Origin: Candidatus Desulfovibrio intestinavium
GTDB lineage: Bacteria; Desulfobacterota; Desulfovibrionia; Desulfovibrionales; Desulfovibrionaceae
Reading direction: 5' to 3'
Assembly (NCBI GenBank): GCA_019118345.1
Contig: DWZD01000047.1
Coordinates: forward strand, 1-64,000
Length of the DNA stretch: 64,000 nt
The position numbers and the translations under genes were made by a program. Shown one piece after another: positions 16,065 to 24,963 of this stretch. Below the pieces are notes generated by a model. That model worked only from the letters and a program-made list of their open reading frames with translations, made no database searches and had not been told where the DNA came from. Numbering within the stretch: the stretch's first letter is position 1; each line of letters starts with the position of its first letter.

Positions 16065-17741
16065 CTACAGCACCTTGAACTTGTGCACTTCGTTGCTTTC
16101 GCCGTCAATGACGTGCACGGCGCAGGCGATGCAGGGGTCAAAGGAGTGGATGGTGCGCAGGATTTCCACCGGACGCTTGGGATCGGCCACCGGGGTGCCG
16201 ATGAGGGCGTGCTCGGCCGCGCCCATGACGTCCTTGGCGTCGCGGGGGCCAAGGTTCCAGGTGGTGGGCACCACCAGCTGGAAGTTGCCGATCTTGCCGC
16301 CCTCGATGCGCAGCCAGTGGGAGAGACCGCCACGGGGCGCGTTCACAAAGCCCGCGCCGCGCGCTTCCTTGGGAATCACGCAGTCTTCCACGATCTGCTG
16401 ATCCTTGGCGATATTGTCCTGATAGCTCTTGAGCCAGGCATCCATCTGCTGGGCAATGGCCAGGGTTTCGATGCCGCGGGCCGCCGTGCGGCCGAGGGTG
16501 GAGAAGAGGGCTTCGGGGCCGACATTGAGGGCCTTGAGCACATGATCCACCAGCGGTTTGACGGTCTTGTGGCCCTGAGCGTAGCTCACGAGCACCTGCG
16601 CCAGGGGGCCGGTTTCCACGGCGGTTTCGTTGTAGCGCGGGGCCTTGAGCCAGGAGTAACGGTCGGTGTCGCCCAGTTTGGTGAAGTGGGGCACGGTCAC
16701 GCCCTCATAGGGCGGCAGGGCCTTGTCGCCTTCAAACCAGCTGTGGCGGACATGTTCGGCAATCTTGGCCGGGTCGAATTTCTGAAGGTCATCGAGCTTG
16801 CGCTTATAGATGACGCCGGGCTTGAGCCAGCGGCTTTCCAGATCGCGTTCGCCGCCCGGAGCCGGGAATTCGCCGAAGGTCATGAAGTTTTCGGTACCGC
16901 CGAAGCCCGCCCAGTCCTTGTATTTGCTGGCCACCATGAGCAGGTCGGGAATGTAGACCTGTTCCACGAAGTCGCGGGTTTCCTTGTAGAGATCGGTGAA
17001 TTCCTTGATGCGCGCGGGCGTCAGGGATTCATAGCAGGTCACGCCGCCGGCCACGAGGAACTGCGGATGCGGGTTCTTGGCGCCGAAGGCGGCCATGGCG
17101 CGGGCCGTCTTGACCTGCACGCGCAGGGCTTCCAGATAGTGGGCCGTGGCCACGAGGTTTTCTTCGGGGGTCAGGTAGTAGGCTTCATGGCCGCCGAGGA
17201 AGTAGGCGTTGGTGAAGGGCCCGAGCTGACCGGAGGCCACAAAGGCTTTGAGCTTGTCCTGCACGGCCTTGAAGTCTTCGGCCTTGGCCTTGCGCGGCGA
17301 AATGGAGGAGGCCAGCTGGGCGGCCTTGGCCGGATCGGCCTGCAGGGCGCTGGTCACGTCCACGAAGTCGAGGGCGTGCAGATGGTAGAAGTGCACGAGG
17401 TGGTCGTGCAGGAACTGCGCGCCGAGCACGAGGTTGCGGATATAGGTGGCGTTGGCCGGCACCTTGACCTTGATGGCGTCTTCCAGGGCGCGGGTGGAGC
17501 ACAGGGCGTGAGTATAGGTACAGACGCCGCAGGTGCGCTGGGTGATGTGCTGGGCATCGCGGGGGTCACGTCCCTTGAGGATGTTTTCCAGGCCGCGATA
17601 CAGGGTGCCGCAGCTGCGAGCATCCTTGATTTTGCCGTTTTCCACTTCCACTTCGATGCGGAGGTGCCCCTCGATACGGGTCAGGGGGTCCACCACAACA
17701 GGGCCGGAGTAGGTGCTCTGGGGGGTTTTCTTATCGCTCAT
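16065..17741 (-). CDS. hynA: Periplasmic [NiFe] hydrogenase, large subunit
   Basis: A 558-residue catalytic subunit that oxidises H2 (or reduces protons) at a Ni-Fe(CN)2CO site. The N-terminal ligand motif RTCGVCTYTH is at about residues 70-79 and the C-terminal motif DPCIACAVH lies near the end. Both CxxC pairs are cysteine, so this is not the selenium form. The 15 residues after that His (VIDGESNEVHKFKVL) are the extension removed by HynC, the same length as in classical Desulfovibrio enzymes. It lacks its own export signal and is carried across by the Tat signal of HynB. GGGAGA precedes the ATG, 16 bases after the hynB stop. Confidence 0.97.
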   Translation of the reverse strand: MSDKKTPQSTYSGPVVVDPLTRIEGHLRIEVEVENGKIKDARSCGTLYRGLENILKGRDPRDAQHITQRTCGVCTYTHALCSTRALEDAIKVKVPANATYIRNLVLGAQFLHDHLVHFYHLHALDFVDVTSALQADPAKAAQLASSISPRKAKAEDFKAVQDKLKAFVASGQLGPFTNAYFLGGHEAYYLTPEENLVATAHYLEALRVQVKTARAMAAFGAKNPHPQFLVAGGVTCYESLTPARIKEFTDLYKETRDFVEQVYIPDLLMVASKYKDWAGFGGTENFMTFGEFPAPGGERDLESRWLKPGVIYKRKLDDLQKFDPAKIAEHVRHSWFEGDKALPPYEGVTVPHFTKLGDTDRYSWLKAPRYNETAVETGPLAQVLVSYAQGHKTVKPLVDHVLKALNVGPEALFSTLGRTAARGIETLAIAQQMDAWLKSYQDNIAKDQQIVEDCVIPKEARGAGFVNAPRGGLSHWLRIEGGKIGNFQLVVPTTWNLGPRDAKDVMGAAEHALIGTPVADPKRPVEILRTIHSFDPCIACAVHVIDGESNEVHKFKVL

Positions 17742-17757
17742 GTGGAGTTCTCCCTAA

Positions 17758-18705
17758 CTAGTTCTGGTAGAAGGGCGACAGATCGTCCCAGAAGTTGGGT
17801 TCGCTGCAGCCGATGCAGGGGTGACCGGCACGCACGGGCCAGTTGGTTTCATTGAACAGGGCCTTGGGGCAGTTGTTGAAGGTGCTGGGGCCCTTGCAGC
17901 CCAGCTGGTAGAGACACCAGCCCTTGCGCGCTTCCTCGGAATTGAAGGAGGGCGCGAATTCGCCGGCTTCAAAGTGCTTCAGGCGTTCGCACTGATCGTG
18001 CACGGACTGGCCGTAGAACATGGTGGGACGGCCATTGTCGTCCAGCTCGATTTCCTTGCCCTGCAGGAAGGCCACGATGGTGCCGACGAGGTTGAGCGGA
18101 TTGGGGGGGCAGCCGGGAATGTTGATGGCCTTGATGCCCAGATCGGCATAACAGTCGTTGACGCCCTTGGCCTGGGTCGGATTGGGTTTGGCGGCCTGCA
18201 CGCCGCCGAAGGCGGCACAGGTGCCCATGGTGATGACGGCCTTGGCCTTGGGCAGGATGCGCTTGCCGATGTCGTACATGGTATGGCCGGCCACATAGCC
18301 GAACTTGCCCATGTCGGCGGTGGGAATGGCGCCTTCCACGATGCAGATGAAGCTGTCGGGGCTTTCCACGGCCTTGTTCAGGGCGTCCTCGGCGGCTTCG
18401 CCCGCGGCGGCCATGATGGTTTCATGGTAGTCGAGGGAGATGGTGTCGAGGATCAGGGTGTCAAGGAAGGGTTTGTAGGTGCGCAGCACGGCTTCGGAAC
18501 AGCCGGTGCATTCAGCGAAATGCAGATAGACCACGGAAGGACGCTTGCCCGTCAGGGCGGCGGCCACCTGCGGCGCAAAGGCCGGGCCCATGCCCATGGT
18601 CACGGCCACGGCCGTGCAGAATTTCATGAAATCGCGGCGGCTGACGCCGGCACCGTCAAGGCGCTGTTCCGCATCTTGTTTGCCCAGTCCCACGGCAATA
18701 CGCAT
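17758..18705 (-). CDS. hynB: Periplasmic [NiFe] hydrogenase, small (iron-sulfur) subunit
   Basis: A 315-residue electron-transfer subunit with three iron-sulfur clusters that pass electrons to a periplasmic cytochrome c3. A Tat signal [19 protein letters not shown] spans about residues 21-40. Proximal-cluster cysteines are seen in AECTGCSE and later GTCAAFGG and [10 protein letters not shown]; medial and distal ligands lie in [27 protein letters not shown] and [13 protein letters not shown]. The ORF track runs 33 codons too far upstream; ATG 18705 has AGGAGG seven bases before it. It is the first gene of the hynB-hynA-hynC operon. Confidence 0.97.
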   Translation of the reverse strand: MRIAVGLGKQDAEQRLDGAGVSRRDFMKFCTAVAVTMGMGPAFAPQVAAALTGKRPSVVYLHFAECTGCSEAVLRTYKPFLDTLILDTISLDYHETIMAAAGEAAEDALNKAVESPDSFICIVEGAIPTADMGKFGYVAGHTMYDIGKRILPKAKAVITMGTCAAFGGVQAAKPNPTQAKGVNDCYADLGIKAINIPGCPPNPLNLVGTIVAFLQGKEIELDDNGRPTMFYGQSVHDQCERLKHFEAGEFAPSFNSEEARKGWCLYQLGCKGPSTFNNCPKALFNETNWPVRAGHPCIGCSEPNFWDDLSPFYQN

Positions 18706-18818
18706 AAGAGCCTCCTGGCAAGAAGGTGAACACAAGGCGAAATGGCGGGCTGCTGCCCGCTTGCCCGCGAACAAGGCAACAACGCGTTGCCCGCGGGTTT
18801 GCATGTCTGGATACCTGA

Positions 18819-18847
18819 ACGATACTCCCTTGCCAATGGCAGGTCAA
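18819..18847 (-). promoter_or_regulatory. Candidate sigma-70 promoter of the hyn operon
   Basis: On the minus strand TTGACC (18842-18847), a 17-base spacer and TATCGT (18819-18824) lie about 115 bases before hynB. Two short hairpins (GCGGGC/GCCCGC and GGCAAC/GTTGCC) lie in the predicted leader and could act as regulatory structures. Confidence 0.45.
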
Positions 18848-18898
18848 TAGGAAGCCGCATTTTGCGCAGGATGTGAAAAAGATGTCAGGTGCGACCGG

Positions 18899-18927
18899 TT
18901 GCCTTGCGGCGCGCCCTGACGTAAGGT
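18899..18927 (+). promoter_or_regulatory. Candidate sigma-70 promoter of metY
   Basis: TTGCCT (18899-18904), a 17-base spacer and TAAGGT (18922-18927) lie about 37 bases before the metY start codon, in the region shared with the divergent hyn operon. No SAM riboswitch-like fold was recognised. Confidence 0.35.
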
Positions 18928-18963
18928 GGCGCCGATCATTCAGCACATTCAGCGAGGTTTTGC

Positions 18964-20232
18964 ATGAAAGAAGCGTCTCTCTGCCTCTACGCGGGATATA
19001 CGCCGGGCAACGGGGAACCGCGGGTTCTGCCCATCAGCCAAAGCACCACCTTCACCTATGCCTCCACGGCCGAGGTGAGCAAATTGTTCGATCTCGAGGC
19101 CGAAGGCTTTTTTTATACCCGGCTCGGCAACCCCACCGTGGACGCGGTGGAGAAGAAGATCGCCGCCCTCGAGGGCGGCGTGGGCGCGTTGTGCACCGCG
19201 TCGGGGCAGGCGGCCAACATGCTGGCCGTGTTCAATCTGGCCCGCAGCGGCGATCACATCGTCAGTACGGCCAGCATTTACGGCGGCACGTTCAACCTGT
19301 TTGCCGTGACGCTCAAGCGCATGGGCATCGAGGTCACCTTTGTGGATCAGCACGCCTCCGATGAGGCCATTGCCGCGGCCATTCGCCCCGAAACAAAGGC
19401 CGTTTTCGGGGAAACCCTGTCCAACCCCTCCATGGATGTGCTGGATATCGAGCGTCTGGCCCGGCTGGCCCATGCCCACGGCCTGCCCCTCATTGTGGAC
19501 AATACCTTTGCCACGCCCATCCTTTGCCGCCCCATCGACTTCGGCGCGGACATCGTGACCCATTCCACCACCAAGTATCTGGACGGCCATGCCGTGCAGA
19601 TGGGCGGCGTCATCGTGGACAGCGGGCGCTTCGACTGGGCGGCCAGCCCGCGCTTTCCCGAATTCGTGGAGCCGGACGCCTCCTATCACGGCCTGATCTA
19701 TACGCGAACCTTCGGCAAGGCGGCCTACATCGTCAAGGCCCGGGTGCAGCTCATGCGCGACATGGGCGTGTGTCAGACGCCGCAGGGGGCCTTTTACATC
19801 AATCTGGGCTTGGAAACCCTGCCCCTGCGCATGGAAAAGCACTGCGCCAATGCGCTTCTGCTGGCGCAGTGGCTGAGCGGACACGCAAAGGTGGAAGAGG
19901 TGCGCTATCCCGGCCTGCCCTCCAGCCCCTGCCATGCGCTGGCGCAAAAGTACCTGCCCAAAGGCTGCAGCGGGGTGGTGTCCTTCACGCTCAAGGGCGG
20001 GCGCGAAGCCGGGGCGCGCTTCATCGACGCCCTGAAGATGATTTCGCTGCAGGTGCATGTGGCCGACATCCGCTCCTGCGTGCTGCATCCGGCCAGCTCC
20101 ACCCACCGTCAGCTCAGCGACGAGCAGCTGGTGGAAGCGGGCATCACGCCCGGCATGGTGCGCCTCTCCGTGGGGGTGGAGCATCCCGACGATCTGCTGG
20201 CCGATCTGGCGCAGGCGCTGGAACAGGCCTAG
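18964..20232 (+). CDS. metY: O-acetylhomoserine sulfhydrylase (PLP-dependent Cys/Met metabolism enzyme)
   Basis: A 422-residue cytoplasmic enzyme of the Cys/Met-metabolism PLP family. The N-terminal QSTTFTYAST and FFYTRLGNPTVDAVEKKIAALEGG blocks, SGQAANMLAVFNLARSGDHIV, the cofactor Asp in LIVDNTFATP and the PLP-lysine in HSTTKYLDGH are all present. The length (about 420-430) and the YGGTFNLF block fit O-acetylhomoserine sulfhydrylases, which join sulfide to O-acetylhomoserine to give homocysteine, better than the shorter MetB/MetC. Methionine gamma-lyase activity is the main alternative. GAGG lies before the ATG, and a strong terminator follows. Confidence 0.85.
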   Translation: MKEASLCLYAGYTPGNGEPRVLPISQSTTFTYASTAEVSKLFDLEAEGFFYTRLGNPTVDAVEKKIAALEGGVGALCTASGQAANMLAVFNLARSGDHIVSTASIYGGTFNLFAVTLKRMGIEVTFVDQHASDEAIAAAIRPETKAVFGETLSNPSMDVLDIERLARLAHAHGLPLIVDNTFATPILCRPIDFGADIVTHSTTKYLDGHAVQMGGVIVDSGRFDWAASPRFPEFVEPDASYHGLIYTRTFGKAAYIVKARVQLMRDMGVCQTPQGAFYINLGLETLPLRMEKHCANALLLAQWLSGHAKVEEVRYPGLPSSPCHALAQKYLPKGCSGVVSFTLKGGREAGARFIDALKMISLQVHVADIRSCVLHPASSTHRQLSDEQLVEAGITPGMVRLSVGVEHPDDLLADLAQALEQA

Positions 20233-20350
20233 TTCCGTCCTTGGCGGACGATGGATGCGCCCGGCGGCTCGTTCCGTCGGGCGCTTTTTTGCGACAGCCA
20301 GTGTGTCCCCGAACGCCGTTCCGATTGCCGCCGGACGGCGCGCCTGCCAA

Positions 20351-20383
20351 CAAAAAAAGCCCCGTTGCCGGGGCCTTTTTGTT
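20351..20383. terminator. Bidirectional rho-independent terminator between metY and the MCP gene
   Basis: AAAAAAAGCCCC and GGGGCCTTTTT flank a six-base loop, giving a GC stem with T runs in both directions. It lies between the convergent metY and chemoreceptor genes and would serve both. Confidence 0.9.
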
Positions 20384-20400
20384 GGGTGCGGGATACGGGG

Positions 20401-22479
20401 CTATTCCACGAGCTTGTCGGCGACCTTCTGCAGCTCGTCGAGTTCGCGCGTCAGGGCCTGGGTGGATTCCGTGGCCTGGGCCATGTCGTTGACCAGCTCC
20501 TGACTGATGTTGTTCACATCCTCCACGGCGGCGTTGATCTGGCTCGAGGTGGCGGATTGCTCCTCGCTGGCCGCCGCAATGAGGCGCACCATGTCCGCCG
20601 CCTCGGTGGAAAGGTTGACGATGTCGGCCAGATGTTCGCCCGAGGCATGGGCCAGCTCCGTCACATGATTGATGCCGCTGACCGCCTCGTCCACATTCTT
20701 CATGTTGGTCACGGCATCGCGCTGGATGCTGCCCATGGTCGTATCCACCTCGGTGGTGGCGGCCATGGTCTTTTCAGCCAGCTTGCGCACCTCGTCGGCC
20801 ACCACGGCAAAGCCGCGTCCGGCCTCGCCGGCGCGGGCGGCCTCAATGGCCGCATTGAGGGCCAGCAGGTTGGTCTGATCGGCAATGTCGGAAATGACGG
20901 TCATCACCTGGGTGATGTTCTGGGCTTCATTGTGCAGATGTTCCATATCCGCGCGCAGGCGCAGGGACTTTTCCTGTACGGCATTGATGGCCGTCACCAC
21001 TTCGTTGACGATATCCTGCCCTTCGCTGGCCTTGTCGCGCATGGTGGCCGAATGGGAGGCGGCGTCCCCGGCGTTCTTGGCGATATTGAGCACCGCGGCG
21101 TTCATCTGTTCCATGGCGGTCATGGTTTCGGACATGCGCTGCGAGGTCAGGCGCGAGGAGTCATCGGCCTTGGCGATGATCCGGCCCACGCTTTCGCAGG
21201 CCGTGTTGGCGGTGCTGATGCGCATGGTGGTTTCATTGGCGGCACTGTGGATGCGTTCGGCCGTTTCCTTCATGCGCCGCTGCTGGCGGGTGATTTCCGT
21301 GTAATCCAGCCAGACGACCAGCGTATCGTGGACATTTTGCTGATCGTCGAAAATGGGCGTGGCCACGGCCGCGCCGAAGGCTTCCCCCTTGCCGGGGACA
21401 TCCAGCCGCCGGTCTTCGCGCAGCATGGTGCGGGCATCCACGCAGCGGCGGCAAATGTCGTCATCGGCGCCGATGAAGGTGCGCATATGGGTGCCCACAT
21501 AGCTTTCCGGGTCGCCGGTATGGGCAAAGAGGTTCAGCATGGGCGTATTGACGAAGCGGATGATTTCCTCCGTGTCGCAGACCATGACCGGGATGGGCAT
21601 GGAACTCAGGATGCCCCGGGAAAAGCTGAGCTGGGCCACCAGCTTGTCCAGCATGTTGTCCAGAACGCGGGCCAGGTCGCCTATTTCATTCTGACGCGTA
21701 TTGTGCAGGCGGGAGGAGTGATCCCCCTCGACAACCCGCCGGGCAAAACGCGATGTGGCGTCCAGCGGCCGGCAGATGCCGCGCTGAACATAGATCAGGG
21801 AGTAGACAAGCGTGCCCGCCAGCACCACGAGGGCCAGGCCCAGCAGCAGGATGCCCCGCATGACGCGGGCGCGGCTGGCCTCCACCTGCTCCGCCGTGCG
21901 CGTGGACAGCCGTTGGAAGAACTCGGCCAGCGGCTCCATGATCTTGTCGGTCTGCTGCTTGTAGGCATCGCCGAAGACGAGGGAGCGGGCCAGCTCGAGA
22001 TTGGGCTCGCCGGTGATGACGCGACCGTCGGGAGTGGGCGTGATGCCCTTGACGGCATTCATGGCCCGGGTTTCGAGGATGACGAGTTCGTTGGAAAGGT
22101 CATTGGCCCGCTTGACCAGGGCGAATTCCTCTTCCGTGAAGCCGTTTTCGCGCATGAGATCCGTCAGGCTGACGGTGCGCCCGGGGGCTACGCTCTTGCT
22201 CTGCGAACGGGGAATCTTGCCCGCCCGCTCATCCACAATATTGAGATAGATTTTTTCGTACTCGCTTTCCCCGGTGACGGAATATTCCCGCACATTGTTT
22301 GTAAGCTGTTTGGAAGATTCCATAAGCTCGTTGGCCAGCTCCAGGGCGACATCCTTCTGTTTGTTCATGCGGATGTTGCTTTCCACGTTATTGTAAAGAT
22401 TGAAGATGAGCAGGGCCACACAGCAGAGCAGAACCAACATGACGCCATTGAGCAGTGAGGTCGAGCGCGAGATGGTCAT
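20401..22479 (-). CDS. Methyl-accepting chemotaxis protein with PAS domain
   Basis: A 692-residue transmembrane chemoreceptor. An N-terminal membrane helix ([21 protein letters not shown]) is followed by a periplasmic sensing region of about 175 residues, a second helix ([23 protein letters not shown]), a HAMP segment, and a PAS-like domain (about 275-390, [25 protein letters not shown]). The signalling domain carries the MCP hairpin [38 protein letters not shown]. It would control CheA and flagellar switching; the ligand is unknown. AAGGGGA precedes the ATG, and a sigma-28 type promoter lies upstream, linking it to the flagellar regulon. Confidence 0.95.
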   Translation of the reverse strand: MTISRSTSLLNGVMLVLLCCVALLIFNLYNNVESNIRMNKQKDVALELANELMESSKQLTNNVREYSVTGESEYEKIYLNIVDERAGKIPRSQSKSVAPGRTVSLTDLMRENGFTEEEFALVKRANDLSNELVILETRAMNAVKGITPTPDGRVITGEPNLELARSLVFGDAYKQQTDKIMEPLAEFFQRLSTRTAEQVEASRARVMRGILLLGLALVVLAGTLVYSLIYVQRGICRPLDATSRFARRVVEGDHSSRLHNTRQNEIGDLARVLDNMLDKLVAQLSFSRGILSSMPIPVMVCDTEEIIRFVNTPMLNLFAHTGDPESYVGTHMRTFIGADDDICRRCVDARTMLREDRRLDVPGKGEAFGAAVATPIFDDQQNVHDTLVVWLDYTEITRQQRRMKETAERIHSAANETTMRISTANTACESVGRIIAKADDSSRLTSQRMSETMTAMEQMNAAVLNIAKNAGDAASHSATMRDKASEGQDIVNEVVTAINAVQEKSLRLRADMEHLHNEAQNITQVMTVISDIADQTNLLALNAAIEAARAGEAGRGFAVVADEVRKLAEKTMAATTEVDTTMGSIQRDAVTNMKNVDEAVSGINHVTELAHASGEHLADIVNLSTEAADMVRLIAAASEEQSATSSQINAAVEDVNNISQELVNDMAQATESTQALTRELDELQKVADKLVE

Positions 22480-22512
22480 ATGGATTTCCCCTTGCGGATA
22501 AGATTTCCTACT

Positions 22513-22539
22513 GTATCGGCTTGCTATTCGAAAAGATTA
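22513..22539 (-). promoter_or_regulatory. Sigma-28 (FliA) type promoter of the MCP gene
   Basis: On the minus strand TAATCTTT (22532-22539) and GCCGATAC (22513-22520) are separated by 11 bases. The flagellar sigma-28 consensus is TAAAGTTT-N11-GCCGATAA, so the -10 matches at seven of eight positions. It lies about 34 bases before the MCP start codon. Confidence 0.8.
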
Positions 22540-22644
22540 GCTTTTGGCTCTGTTTTTTTCAGGAAAAAACGCGATAGGGGAAGCCGTGCGCCGGGTGCCG
22601 GAAAGGCGGGGAGGATCACGTCGCTCCTCCCCGCCGGAAGGGAA

Positions 22645-24951
22645 TCAGGCGGCGGGGGCATTGTCCTCCATGCGCCAGATGCCGCAGGGGCAGACGCCCG
22701 CGCAGATGCCGCAGCCCACGCAGCGGGCGGGATCGGAATCGTAGCTCACGGAACCGTCGGCCGCCACCTTGCGCGCAATGGCCTGCTGCGGACAGGCGGT
22801 GAGGCACATGCGGCAGTCGCGGCAGGTGCCGCAACTGATGCAGCGTTGATGATCATGTGCCGCTTCCGGGCGCTGATCCGCCGGGCAGGGCGCAAACCAG
22901 GCCGTGTGCAGCCTGTCGGCCGGGATGCACGGAAGCGGCGCGGGCCGGACGGCTTCCGGGGCTTCGCCGCGCAGGCGGGCGTCCACGGCAAGCGCCACGC
23001 GCCGACCGGAACCGATGGCATCCACCAGCAGGCCGGGCCGCACCACGTCGCCCACGGCAAAGACATTGTCCAGTACCGAGCCGTCGGCGGTCGGGGCCAG
23101 CCAGTCGCGGAAGCGGGGGGCCGTCTCGGGCACGAAGTCCAGTTCGGGCGTTTCGCCCACGCTGATGATCACCATATCCGCCGGGAAGAGGCGGCCTTCC
23201 TCGTCCACAAGACCCTGTTCCGTGATCTCCCGCGTGCGCACCGGCCAGACGATCCTGCCGCCGAGGGCTTCGATATGGGCCATTTCATGCGGGAAGGCGG
23301 CGGGCTTCTGCACATCGACGCAGGTAACTTCCCGCGCGCCGCGGGCAAAGGCCCCGGCGGCCACGTCCATGCCCGCATTGCCGCAGCCGATGACCACCAC
23401 CCGTTCCGGCACGGCAGGCGCTTCATTCCGGTTCACGGCCTTGAGGAAGTCGATGCCCGCCACCAGCCGTTCCTTGCCCGGCCACGGGAAGAGGCGCGCC
23501 CTGTGGCCGCCGGTGGCGATGATGAGGGCATCGTGCTCCTTGCGCAGGGCGGCAAAACGTGCGGCATCCACCCGGCAGCCGGTGCGGACGTGCACGCCCG
23601 CGTCGCGGATGCGTTGCAGTTCGGCATGGAGCACGCTTGCGTCAAGGCGGGCATGGGGGATGACCTGCCTGAGCTTGCCGCCAATCTCCTCGTCGGCCTC
23701 GTAGACGGTGACTGTATGGCCCAGGCGCGCGAGCTGCCAGGCCGCGCTGAGGCCGCCCACGCCGCCGCCGATGATGCCCACGCTTTTGCCGCTGGCCGGA
23801 GCGGCGGGTGGCGGTGCGATGTCGGCCGAGAGACGGCCCAGCGCGCCGATCTGCACGGCGGCGTCAAGCTGGTTGCGGCTGCAGACGCCCTCACAGAGAT
23901 TGGGGCAGACATGCCCGCAGACCGAGGCCGGGAAGGGGCTGTAGTCCAGCACGAGGCGCAGGGCCTCTTCGACGCGGCCTTCGCGCAGCAGGTTGAAGCG
24001 GCGCTGGGAGGGAATGTCCGCCGGGCAGGCGTGTTCGCAGGGGGCGGCATGGCGGGCGTTTTCCCAGAGCGGGCGGCGCAGGCGATCCGCAGCGTGCGCC
24101 AGCAGGGCATTGACCCGGAAGTCATCCGGGCAGACATCGCCGAAGATGCCGTCCGTCACCCAGCGGTTGCGGCGAAAATCGCGCATGTCCGGCAGTCCCT
24201 GATGATTGTCTGCGGCGTGGGGGGCGGGCAAGAGCTTGCGCCAGTGCTTCCAGACGGTCAGTTCGCGCCGCAGGCGGGGGCGCTCCACGGCCTCGAGGAA
24301 GCCTTCCAGTCCGCTGTCCAGAAAGGCGATGTCGTCCCCGTCCAGCGGATGGGCGGCCACGTCCGGCGGCAGTTCGCCCAGCGGGCCGCGCACATAGACG
24401 ACGCCGCCCACCATGCCCACGCAGGGCCGCTCGCCCAGCACGCTGGGCAGGGTCTGGCTGTCCCAGCCGCAGACCACGGCCTTGCCGCCGCCCATGAATT
24501 CAAAGGAGAAGCTGCCCACGCTCTGCAAAATCCAGAGTTCCGGAGCCTCGTATTGGGGGTCGTGCTTCATGAGCGAGCCGGATCGCGTTCCGGCCCGGCC
24601 GCCGATGTAGATGCGTCCCGCCGCCGCGCAATGCCCGGCGGTGTCTCCGGCGTCGCCGCGCACCACGATGCGTCCCCCGGCATTGAGCCAGCCCACGTCC
24701 GCCGGGGCCGGGCCGTTGACAATGACCTCGGTGTCCGGCAGGCACATGCCGCCCACGCGCTGCCCGGGATTGGTGACGGTAAAGCGCAGGGGGCGGCCCT
24801 CGCGATTCCAGAGCGGGCCGCCGATGTCGTGCTGGCCCGAAGCCTCGATGACAAATTCGGTTTCGCCGCGTTCCACAGCCTCCTCGATGCGCAGGAGGAG
24901 ATCCTGTGTGGACAGGCGGTGGTGATCATGAACGGTCGTCAGATGCAGCAT
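22645..24951 (-). CDS. Glutamate synthase GXGXG domain fused to GltD-like FAD oxidoreductase with [4Fe-4S] clusters
   Basis: A 768-residue fusion. Residues 1-250 form the right-handed beta-helix GXGXG domain found at the C-terminus of GltB (VNGPAPADVGWLNAGGRIVVRGDAGDTAGH). Residues 290-380 hold a cysteine-rich adrenodoxin-reductase-like start (HACPADIPSQRRFNLLREG, CGHVCPNLCEGVCSR), followed by a GltD-type FAD/NAD(P) oxidoreductase (SVGIIGGGVGGLSAAWQLARLGH, then VVIGCGNAGMDVA). The C-terminus has two ferredoxin motifs (CISCGTCRDCRMCLTACP and CVGCGICAGVCP). It would pass electrons from NAD(P)H to the FMN subunit. GGAGG lies before the ATG, 12 bases after the FMN-subunit gene, so it is the last gene of the operon. 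Confidence 0.88.
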   Translation of the reverse strand: MLHLTTVHDHHRLSTQDLLLRIEEAVERGETEFVIEASGQHDIGGPLWNREGRPLRFTVTNPGQRVGGMCLPDTEVIVNGPAPADVGWLNAGGRIVVRGDAGDTAGHCAAAGRIYIGGRAGTRSGSLMKHDPQYEAPELWILQSVGSFSFEFMGGGKAVVCGWDSQTLPSVLGERPCVGMVGGVVYVRGPLGELPPDVAAHPLDGDDIAFLDSGLEGFLEAVERPRLRRELTVWKHWRKLLPAPHAADNHQGLPDMRDFRRNRWVTDGIFGDVCPDDFRVNALLAHAADRLRRPLWENARHAAPCEHACPADIPSQRRFNLLREGRVEEALRLVLDYSPFPASVCGHVCPNLCEGVCSRNQLDAAVQIGALGRLSADIAPPPAAPASGKSVGIIGGGVGGLSAAWQLARLGHTVTVYEADEEIGGKLRQVIPHARLDASVLHAELQRIRDAGVHVRTGCRVDAARFAALRKEHDALIIATGGHRARLFPWPGKERLVAGIDFLKAVNRNEAPAVPERVVVIGCGNAGMDVAAGAFARGAREVTCVDVQKPAAFPHEMAHIEALGGRIVWPVRTREITEQGLVDEEGRLFPADMVIISVGETPELDFVPETAPRFRDWLAPTADGSVLDNVFAVGDVVRPGLLVDAIGSGRRVALAVDARLRGEAPEAVRPAPLPCIPADRLHTAWFAPCPADQRPEAAHDHQRCISCGTCRDCRMCLTACPQQAIARKVAADGSVSYDSDPARCVGCGICAGVCPCGIWRMEDNAPAA

Positions 24952-24963
24952 GGCAGGCCTCCG

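Noticed and set aside
16065-17741. Selenocysteine form of the hydrogenase large subunit
   Set aside because: Both metal-binding motifs read CxxC with normal cysteine codons in an uninterrupted frame, so this is the standard [NiFe] form.
18706-18963. SAM riboswitch before metY
   Set aside because: I found no conserved SAM riboswitch core; the region is explained by two divergent promoters.
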